From NCBI GenBank assembly GCA_024114885.1, contig CP099419.1:1922001-1986000 (forward strand): a stretch of 64,000 bases of DNA. Reading direction: 5' to 3'. The notes beneath the pieces were generated by a model. The model did not search any database. It saw only the letters and a list, made by a program, of their open reading frames with translations, and had not been told where the DNA came from. The DNA is from Septoria linicola. Its lineage: Eukaryota; Ascomycota; Dothideomycetes; Mycosphaerellales; Mycosphaerellaceae. How positions within the stretch are numbered: position 1 is the first letter of the stretch; every line of letters starts with the position of its first letter. Shown piece by piece: positions 22,256-30,994 of the stretch. The position numbers were made by a program, and so were the translations under genes.

Positions 22256-23425
22256 TCACTCTACGCGCTTCTGTTGTTTGGGCTCGCGTATGCTGCCTCG
22301 GACCCAGTCTGGAACATGTGCTTTGATGCCAAACTCTTGGCCGTCCGCTGTTTGTGCCAGGAATTTGTCCTCTGGCTTGAATGAGCTGTCCTCGGCAGTG
22401 ACTTTGAGGTCAGTCATCTGCTCCAGTCTGCACATACCGAGGCCAATGCTCCCAATGCCGGCGATAATCTTGCCTGTACTTCGTTTGCGCTTGTCGTCCT
22501 TCTTGATATCCGAGCCTACTAGGCTGCCAGCATCTACTTCAGCAGCAGGGCTGAATTCGAGCTTCTCCGCATCGTTGCCAGCTGTATCGTAGATCGTGAT
22601 TGGCAATACCCTCCTCCTCACAACACCGGTGTGGTGGGTCCTAATGGTCAACTCTTGCCCAAGGTAGCACCCTTTCTTGAAATCGATGCCTCCCATAATA
22701 TCGATGTTGCAATTCATGGGTAGCACTTCGTCCCTTGGCATCTCTTTCTGACCTTCTGGCACACCTCTCAAGTACCTGCGTATTGTGTAGGACTCCAGCT
22801 TCGTCTCCTCCACATCTTGTAGCACATCGTTTTTCCTTCCCTCCGGAACCAACACACGCTGACCCATACCTGGCGCACGCGAGTCGGTCAAGTGGATCAT
22901 GCCATCGTCTGGCTGTCCAGATGAGGCGCCATGTGCTGTCCACGGCTCGCCTTCCTTCCACCGACTCCAAATATCTAGCTCACCTTGGTCTAGCAACCTA
23001 AGCTTGAACTTGCTTCTCAATTTATGTCTTTTCAAGTGCTTGAGCAATACATCTGCTTGTTCGCCGTCCACCTCCACCAGATACCCAGCTTCATTGCCAG
23101 ATCCGCCTTGCTGCTTGTGCCAGTCGCTCCCAATGGTAGGATACACAAACGTATCGTGGAGCACTTTGCCTTGCGCGGTCAGGAACGTAGCATAGAACCC
23201 AGATGCAGAGTCCGTTCGGACATTGTTGGTGACCATTCCCTGCAAAAACTTAGGTGTTTCGGCGCCATGAAGTGAGATGAGTCGGCGCGTGGTGAGTTTG
23301 GCCGCGCCGGAGGATGGTGGTGACGGCGGCGAGGTTGCGGTTGACTGGTAACGACGTGACACGCGTGTTTGACGAGCAAGGCATTTCGTGCACACGTAAG
23401 GCGCTCGCCTTGGGTTTAGTAGCAT
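22256..23425 (-). CDS. IBA57: CAF17/IBA57-family iron-sulfur cluster assembly protein
   Basis: Single-exon gene of 389 residues. An N-terminal Arg-rich presequence with a CTKCLARQ segment precedes the folate-binding GcvT-like fold: LISLHGAETPKFLQGMVTNN at about residues 49-68, ATFLTAQGKVLHDTFVYP, and the family signature GGIDFKKGCYLGQELTIRTH near residue 254, containing the conserved Cys. IBA57/Caf17 works with the Isa1/Isa2 proteins in the mitochondrial matrix to mature [4Fe-4S] proteins such as aconitase, lipoate synthase and complex I. A C-terminal Lys-rich segment (KKDDKRKRSTGKIIAGIGS) leads into the final beta domain. Start choice: the ATG directly precedes a convincing targeting peptide and no upstream in-frame ATG fits. 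Confidence 0.9.
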   Translation of the reverse strand: MLLNPRRAPYVCTKCLARQTRVSRRYQSTATSPPSPPSSGAAKLTTRRLISLHGAETPKFLQGMVTNNVRTDSASGFYATFLTAQGKVLHDTFVYPTIGSDWHKQQGGSGNEAGYLVEVDGEQADVLLKHLKRHKLRSKFKLRLLDQGELDIWSRWKEGEPWTAHGASSGQPDDGMIHLTDSRAPGMGQRVLVPEGRKNDVLQDVEETKLESYTIRRYLRGVPEGQKEMPRDEVLPMNCNIDIMGGIDFKKGCYLGQELTIRTHHTGVVRRRVLPITIYDTAGNDAEKLEFSPAAEVDAGSLVGSDIKKDDKRKRSTGKIIAGIGSIGLGMCRLEQMTDLKVTAEDSSFKPEDKFLAQTADGQEFGIKAHVPDWVRGSIREPKQQKRVE

Positions 23426-23839
23426 ATTTTATTGGTACATGTCGATACAATGTCCGAAGTGCGACAGTACAGGAAGAACCATCTGCATTGACGATATCTT
23501 TAGTCAGCGAGCTTGTGATTTGCTGCTCTACACGATGGAATGCAACACGAGACCTGGAGACAATCAACGAAGAGTGACTTCTTTTTGTGGGAGCGAGCTA
23601 ACGCGTCCGCTATTTATGATTCAGCCCTCAAAGCCCATGTCGAGTGTCTCAAAACCAGGCGTGTGCCGCCAACAAACTCCTCGAACGCCGTTCCATGCAG
23701 CCCTCTCTCCTGCGCACATCTATGGCGCTGGGTATGTCATGATCTGTCGTTGCTATCACACTCAAGGCTGCTCTACTGAGGCCAAGAGACTCTCTATCTC
23801 AAGATGTGCGTCGAAAGGGAAATGGTCCACCTCACATGA
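23426..23839. other. Intergenic region upstream of CAF17
   Basis: About 0.4 kb between the CAF17 ATG and the region downstream of the GH55 gene. No gene or repeat seen. Confidence 0.35.
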
Positions 23840-24088
23840 CTAGCATGAGGTTGTGGCAGTCGAAGAAAAGGCCGCCGTGGCTGTGGCGACTGCTGTTGCT
23901 GTAACGAAAACTGTGACGGCTTCTAGTGCTCCGTGTGCAGTGCTGCTGGTCTCTGCCTGAACACTAGCAGCATTGCTGGCACTGCTGCTCGCGCCGACTG
24001 TGGCGGAGCTGCTCTGAAACCCGGCAGAGCTGGTTGGTTGCACGCTGGCGATGCTGCTGTTCGCACCACCCCGTCCGGGCTCGACCTC
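23840..24088 (-). other. Ser/Thr/Ala-rich in-frame continuation beyond the GH55 stop
   Basis: The frame of the GH55 gene continues past its TAG (24089-24091) for 82 codons to another TAG at 23840-23842. The translation is dominated by Ser, Thr and Ala (QPTSSAGFQSSSATVGASSS near its middle) and ends with a moderately hydrophobic run, VTVFVTATAVATATAAF. That composition is typical of the mucin-like stalk and GPI-signal region of fungal cell-wall enzymes. It may be a real alternative C-terminus or a remnant. Confidence 0.4.
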
Positions 24089-26656
24089 CTAGGAAGAGCC
24101 AGAGTGATAGTAAGCGATAGTGTCGCCGAAGATGTTGCGGTTCGGCGCAGCAAGGACGGCGCCTTCGAAACTGTCGTCGAGAATCATGTTCACGGCTGCC
24201 TTGGTCGTGACTGTGTACATATCGACCGTGCTGTTCTGAATCTTGATCATGTTCTCTTGGCAATTGTGCGCTGGAACACAGGCTTGTTGATAGTTGTTGA
24301 AGAAGCTGTACATTCCAGTAGCGTAGACCAGCAGGCTCTCTGTGTCTTTCACAATCAGACCCCAAGCGTCCTTGCATGGAACGCCGGGAGTACTGATAGC
24401 ATTGTTGCAATTGGCAAAATCAGGGTCGTCGTACTCTGCGTTGAAAGCAAATGGCTGTGGCGCCTCCGGGTTTGGCTGGAAGTAAGGAGTTTCGGTCTGC
24501 ATAAAGCCACCAAAGACAGCTTTTGCTCCGTCAATCTGGTAGTTGTAGATAACGGAGTGCTCCGATGCAGAACCCCATAGCCAGACTGGGCCTCCGCGAG
24601 ACTGAATGAGGGTGCCGCGAGCGCTGTAAATGGAGATTTGGGTCTAGAAACGTTAGCATACTTTCTACGAGCGGCTCGTGTTGGGCTCAACTGACTTGGT
24701 TGTCACTAATCGAGCATGTCAGTATGTGGTTATACGAAGAAGAAGGAGGGCAAAATTCTCGACTTACCGGTCAAGGTCATGATCAGCAACCCAGAACCAG
24801 GTGTTCTCAAGGTAGAGTCCACCCGACTCCGGACGTGCGTGGAACATCAGAAAAACGCCGTGGCACTTGTCTGTCGCCTCGGTCGTTGGCCAGCCTGGGC
24901 ACTCAGATTCGGACAATTGGGTGCCCCAGGAGCCACCAATACGGACATGGCTGTCCCACATTCCAGTCTCCAGCGGATCAGAATTGAGGTTCCACTCGAT
25001 CATGATTGCGCCAGGTGCAGCACCTTTGGTCTCGAACATCAGTTCAGTGATCTCAACTGCACCTTTGCCAGTACCTCCACGAGCGCCGACTTGGATGACT
25101 GGCTTTGGGTTGTCGACATCGTTGAAAGAATCGCCGTCGGCAACGATGAGTGGCCAGATCTCGCCCGTGATCTTAATCGTGTCTGGGAACGTGATGGTGT
25201 CCTTGATGAGGTATGCGCCATGGTCGAAGTAAGCAATAGCGTTGGAGTCGCCGGCGACGGCTTTGAGGAAGTCTCGAATGCACTGCGTGTCATCTGTCTC
25301 GCCATCACCTTTGCAACCAGCGGCCTTGACAGACCTGAAGCTGCTGGCTGGGACATTCTCGTACTGTGGTTTACTGCGTCCATAAACCTTGCCGTCCGCA
25401 TCCAGTAGCTCAGCTGCCTTCTTGACGGTGGAGATAGTGCTTTGAGTGCGGTTGCCGGTAGCAGTGTTGACGTAGCTAGTTCCTTGGACCCACGACTCAA
25501 TCTTGCCAGGCGGGACCACCACGCTCTGATCTTTACTGGACCAAACAGCGGCAGTGCCGACAGTAGACATATCGACGTTATCAAGCACAAGCGTGCCACC
25601 CGTCAATGGTGTATTGTTGGATAGCGAGAACGATGAGTTGACACCGTATTTCGTGCCTGAGATCGAACTGTCGGTTAGGGTGAGAGAGCCGACAGATTGG
25701 TTGACAGGTGCGACTGCCATGTCGATACCGACGTTTCCACCAGTGATGGAAACGTTGGAGAACGTCCAGCCCCAATTCCAATTCATATAGATGGCAGTAC
25801 GACAGTTCTTGAAGACCAGGTTGCGAGAAGTGAATTGTTGGCTGCCAAGAAAAGCGCCAAATTTGCCACCGGTGAAGGTCAGGTCACTGAGCCAGCCACC
25901 ACTTCCGTTGTCCATAAAGATGCCCTGCTGCTCGCTGTCATCACCTTCGGTCATGATGAAGTCGATGTTTTGGAGAGAGGTTGCCTGAGCGACTTGCCAG
26001 TGGATGCCAGTACCTGCCTTGGTTTGAGTAAGATCGAGCTTGAAATTGCGGACTTGTCGGAAGAAGTTGTTCTGGTTCGTCCACCAGTTTGCACCTCCCT
26101 CCTTGTATGGATCACTGTCGAGAACGGCCATTCCCTCAAAGTTGGCAGCTGATTGGATGGTAGGTTTCTCCACGGCGTCGCCGACCAGTTGAGTGTAGTA
26201 GTACATGATGATCGGCTTGCTGACTCGGTATGTGCCTGGAGGGAAGTAGATAATGGCCGGAAGAATTGTCGAGGAGTTGCAAGTGTCGCCACATCTGTTG
26301 CCGCTGGAGATCGCCAAATTGATCGCCTCAGTATCATCGGTGATGCCGTCGCCTTTCGCACCGCCGCCGAATTGTGCGTCTGTGACATCGCGAAAGATCT
26401 TGTACGAAGCTGCGACCGTGTTAGTAAACACGTAGTGAGATCTTCCACATCGAGTCCAGAAGGTAGACTTACTGTCGTTGCTGCCCCAAACAGTACCCTG
26501 CCGCGCGATGGTAGCCATCCAGTATCCACTTGCGGCTGCAGCAGCAGTGTCTGCTTGCACCGGAGCAGGAGCTGCAGAGACGAGCGCATTCGGCTCCCAG
26601 CAGAGGGTGGCGCAGAGCGCCGTCGTGAGCAGCGCGAAGCCGCGTGGGGACATCAT
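24089..26656 (-). CDS. Secreted GH55 exo-beta-1,3-glucanase
   Basis: Four exons from the minus strand (26656-26473, 26409-24768, 24705-24696, 24643-24089) give 796 residues; introns are 63, 62 and 52 nt. A signal peptide is evident (MMSPRGFALLTTALCATLCW, then AAPAPVQADT). The enzyme is built of two pectate-lyase-like beta-helix halves, each starting with a family repeat: FGGGAKGDGITDDTEAIN near residue 75 and AAGCKGDGETDDTQCIRDFL near 440. GH55 enzymes release glucose or laminaribiose from beta-1,3-glucan, acting on fungal wall glucan or exogenous polysaccharide. The 10-nt exon 3 (encoding the join RDNQ) is required to bridge DHDLDR to TQISIYSARGT in frame. Splicing of the first intron removes a stop-free but foreign-looking insert and joins GSND to TSYKIFRD. 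The TAG end and following codons are discussed as a finding. Confidence 0.92.
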
Positions 26657-28497
26657 AGCTGCCAGTGGCGGAATGTGTTTCGAAAGGAAGGGGTGTCGCT
26701 GCAATGGCGAGTGACCTGCCGAACAGACTAGAGCTGGATTATCAGTGACCAGCACTGAGAAGGTTTCAACGAGTGAGTTTGCTGTGTATGCTTCACGCAA
26801 ATGTTTTCGTCGATGCAATCTCTGTGTGGGAAGCCAAGTGCGGTTGCTGTGTGGAACAGAGGTTTAAATAGACAATTGAAGAGCGTCAGTCAAGAGAGCG
26901 AGTGACGCGTCGCCGATTGTGAATGATTGTCGCAGACAATACAATCGACAATACGACGAGATGCAGGAAGGGAACGCAAAAGGGAATGAAGCTTGTCGTA
27001 GTGAAGGGTGCGAGGTCGATGGGCTTCGAGTCCTTTTGAGTAAGTGCAGTGCAATACTCACAGTTTCAATGTTGACCAATCCCTCTTCTAGGCCTCTGGA
27101 CCAGGACGTTTCAGATCTTCGTTTGTCTGCTTCGGCGTATGCACGTTTTTTCGGCGGTCTTGCATTCTATCTGGCTCTGCATTACAGTGTTTATATCTGT
27201 CTCGATGGCCGCGAGATGACCATCGTGACGACGGAGGCAGGTACCAGCATTTGCATCGCAGTGCGACTTCATCCACATCCATTCTTTGTCTCATCGGTCA
27301 TTCTGGCAGCCTCATGCTCCATCACACTCACCAGCATAGTGGAGACGCGACCACGTTTGCCAGATGGCGTCGCAAGAATGCAGCCAGCCAGGCCGCTTCC
27401 CATCGCGTTCAACGGCTTGTGACATGCCAGCCCGCGCTTAGGACTCCAACGGCTACAAGTCAGGTCCACCGACAAAGATGTTACGGCGTATGCACTCGAA
27501 TAGTCAAGGGGTTGCGCGGTACAGAGGAGGTTCGACAGACGAGGTCGACTGCTCCCCTGCAAGGTTTCCTCACCATGCCGCAGCCTTGTTGCCGAAGGAT
27601 GCGGCTGTGGCTTTCGATTGGCGGGCATATGCGCCTCTGTTTCATGGGTCTCACAATTTGTTTGGCCATTGCATAGCACTTGCTCATGATGGACGGTCAC
27701 TGGTCGGCGTCAGATGGACTTCCGCTTCTAGCTTCTCCCACTATGCTCGCAGCTTCATCTCCATACATGTCGAGTCGCTTGCGCTGCTCGACGCATGACT
27801 GCCGAGTTACATCGCGTGCAGCTTGCAGATCTCGCCGTTGCAGGGATTTCTGGAACCGTGCCTGACCTCCAGATTTCTGGTCGTACTGTACAACCACCAG
27901 GCGTTCGCACCAAAATGGCGCAGACAGACCCGTTGACAGTTCTGCCACCAGGTTTGCGCACATAACAAGATGACATGTCCGACAGTGCACAAAAGATTTC
28001 GCGGTCAACGGAAAGGTACCTGCGCTTGGCGCCTTGACACGGCGACGCTGGTATGGATTGACCAACAAAGGATCTTGAGTTCACAAGACCTAATTTCTCT
28101 CCACAGATGATCATCGGTCGTCTGTGGTAGCACCGCACCAGAGTAGGATACAGCGAGACGGTCAAGAAGTACATATGCGGAAGACTGGATCCTAGCTAGC
28201 GGCCGTCCGCGCTGTCACTGGTATCTGACCCCAACGGAACGACTATCGCTACTGGCCGGGGAAAGACTTTGCTTCATTTACACTCCCAGTAGCATGCGCA
28301 TGAAGTCAGAACGATAGATCTTCCGCCACCACCCCTGGCCAATGTTCGAAGATTGGACTGAGAATCAGTCAGCTCGACCAGTGCTCAAATTCCCCTCGTG
28401 AAGTGATGGGTGAGGTCGCTCTTGTCTCGACGCAAACTCTGCGAGGTTTCACGACGCCTCCGGCCCGTAAATCCCAACCTGGCAAGGAGCGGCGCAA
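26657..28497. other. Long gene-poor intergenic region
   Basis: About 1.8 kb. Several stop-free frames of 60-150 codons occur on both strands (for example 27269-27700 and 27755-28174) but they overlap each other antisense, lack family resemblance and have irregular composition. No repeat or RNA gene was recognised. The first ~250 bp next to 26657 is likely the GH55 promoter; it includes a TTTAAATAG element at 26863-26871. Confidence 0.4.
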
Positions 28498-30164
28498 TCA
28501 ACGAAAGGTTTGTAGCATGTCTGCAGTGTCCTTCTCGACAACCACATAATCCCCACTGCCATCCTCTTTGGCATTCAATAGTTTCCTCGACGACTCAGCG
28601 ATGCGTTCCACGCCTTCTCTCAGGTTGCGTTCTTCCTCCCATGCAAAACATAGCCGTATGTTGGTGTCGCACGGCACTGCCGACTCATCGCCCGGCACCT
28701 CGAAAATCTTGCCTGGCGCAACGATCAAGTTCTGGTCTTGTTGCAGTTTAGTCGCAAGCTCGGTGCCTCGCAACCCTTCTGGAAGGCCAAGCCAGACGAA
28801 ATAGCCTCCTACAACGCTGCGATCTGGCTGGGGTGCGGTGATACCCAGGGGAAGCAAATGTTCTTTCACAGCGCTCATCAAGATCTGGTAACGAGTGGCG
28901 TACGCTGGACACAGTACACTCTTGATGTGATCTTGCATCTGACCAGTTTGGAGCAGACGCGTAAGATATGTCGAGGTCAATTGCGAGGGACTCCCGCCTG
29001 ATCTCTGGCACCCACTGCAACAGAAAGTATCAGCCACGTGCTAATGGTGCGAAAGGCGAGACGTGAGAACAAAGGCGAAGCGGTACGTGAGACATTGCAC
29101 ATTGCATTGTCTTGCAACCACAGGAGATGCAGGTACGTGTGCAATGGAGTAGTGAAACGGTGACTCTTGGAGACTTACGCTTGTCCTAGTCCATATGCGA
29201 ACTTTGGTGTGCTCTCCGCCCAGCCTGAGCGTAAGCCTGGCCCGGCGAGTTTTGACCAAGTTCCATTGCTCATGACATTACCAAAACCATCTGCGCCCGG
29301 GCGATTGGTGCCGCCGTCCAGTTCGCGGTCTACATCCACAAGGCGGGGAAGGTGAGCGTTTCTCAATGGCTCCAGCTTCGTGTCTGTCCCAGAATCTTGG
29401 TCCGCGTGCCACTGGAGATGATCGTACACATCGTCCGCACTTACGAGGGCATCGAAATCTCTCGCCAGCTGCACAAGCTCGCGCCTCCTCTTCAGACTCA
29501 TCGTCCGCGAGGAGGGGTTCGAGAAGGACGGGACGCAATATATGACATGTTTGTACAACTTTGCCCTTTTTCTGTCAGGCTTGAAGCGCGGCGCTGTGTT
29601 TCCCTGCCGATTCGCCTGCTCTTCGCTCGATTTCATCGCTTTGCGTAGGTATTCAAGATCTATCCCCTCCTCATCTTCGGGCACTGCTCTCAGCTTCGAG
29701 CCGAGGCCTGCATCTTCAAACATTCTGAACACAAGCATGTATGCTGGAGTCACGATCCAGACATTGCGAGTGTACTCGGGATCTGTGTAAACACCCAATG
29801 TGACCCCGAGGTTTTGCGACGCTGCTCCAGTGATGCATATTCGTTCGGAGTCGACAGGCTTAGCGGGTTGGTGAAACTCGGTCAGCCATGCCGCTATGGC
29901 TTCACGAGCTGGCTGGAAGCCTTCATCAGGGCCGTACGATAGCCCAGGAATAGCGATGGATCGATCTGACAAGCAGTGGTTGGCAGCTTCACGTATGAGC
30001 TCAGTTGGGAGTAGATCCGCTGATGGCCATCCTCTGAGCAGATTGATGGGAGCTTTTTCGTGAACCATGCTGGGTTCGATGTGCTCTTCGGGCTGGACCT
30101 TGGCATCTACAGCATCCGACCAGAGCGTTTTCCGAATGAAACTGAGGAGATTGTTTGTGGGCAT
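28498..30164 (-). CDS. Class I/II PLP-dependent aminotransferase
   Basis: Two exons from the minus strand (30164-29179 and 29014-28498) give 500 residues; the 164-nt intron is the longest confirmed by protein continuity here and joins YGLGQA to GCQRSGGSPSQ. The fold-type I pattern is clear: INLLRGWPSADLLP near residue 40, LSYGPDEGFQPAREAIAAWL, the cofactor-binding ITGAASQNLG, YCVPSFSNPSSRTMS, ADDVYDHL, and the Schiff-base Lys in SNGTWSKLAGPGLRSGW near residue 313. The C-terminal domain reads VGGYFVWLGLPEG. This belongs with the fungal 2-aminoadipate/valine-pyruvate/aromatic aminotransferase-like group; the amino donor cannot be fixed. Probably cytosolic. Confidence 0.87.
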
Positions 30165-30994
30165 TAGATGATCTCTATCGTCCTACCTTGCGCGGGATTT
30201 GTCCCGAATGTGTGGCCACAAATCAGGCTTATCGTTCTGCCTCGTGCAGGCAATACTCTTACGCCGCGAGACGCGTGGAAATGGGCAAGGCGTGCAAATA
30301 GTCTCGGCCGGATCATGCGGTTTGCGACAAGATGTTGAGAGCTGCTACTACTACAACTCCTTCTTCGGTCGCACACACAAGCCTACGCACGCGCATGCGC
30401 CGTTGAGACACGCCTTCGCCGGTGCACGTTATGCATAAAATTCTATTTATGTTTTGCAGCTTTTCTCGTCTTTGCGGCTTTTGCTTCGCTGGGCATTCGT
30501 CATTCGAGCAGATCTCAAACATCGCTCTCACACTGCTGCGAACTGCCAGCCACCACCAGAGGAAGAGAGTCCAATCCAAATTTATTCTCGTGACAGTCCT
30601 TCATTGCACCTTGGACGCCAGCCCGCTTCTCGGATCCTGATCGGCCATATACAGCACGCATAGCAGGTAGCGACAGCGCCGCGCAGACAGACAGGTAGGG
30701 ATCTAGGAACATCTTGTTGGTCGGCTCCGCCCCTGGTGTGTATGCACCGATTACGCACGCGGACTAGTTAGCAACAAGTAGTGTGGGTTCTTGAGACGTG
30801 CCTCATGCGCTTTGCTGTCAGGCGCTCTCTTCCTGTTCTTTCGACCATCCCATGCACCTGATCATTGTTTCGATTTCTTGTTTGCTCTGCACTGTCCTTT
30901 GTCTCTAATACGCAGTATCATTAAGCATCAATCTTGGAACAGCATTGCCTATGAACAGTCCCGTGCATCTCGGCTAAGACCAGGACCCTCGACG
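30165..30994. promoter_or_regulatory. Divergent intergenic region, aminotransferase and DUF8004-like gene
   Basis: About 0.8 kb serving both starts. It has an AT-rich patch at 30429-30455 (ATGCATAAAATTCTATTTATG) and a GGACTAGTTAGC half-site at 30761-30772 related to the palindromes at 3341 and 14767. An upstream in-frame ATG-less extension of the plus-strand gene (from 30791) does not look like protein. Confidence 0.35.

Noticed and set aside
15258..24091. Three TAG codons followed by open frames suggested TAG reassignment or general readthrough.
   Set aside because: RPS18, the DUF1989 gene, the dehydrogenase, the aldo-keto reductase and RanBP1 all end normally at TAG, at the expected family length.
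26900..28200. Stop-free frames of 60-150 codons on both strands (for example 27269-27700 minus, 27478-27798 plus).
   Set aside because: They overlap antisense, lack family motifs, and several begin only at non-ATG codons.
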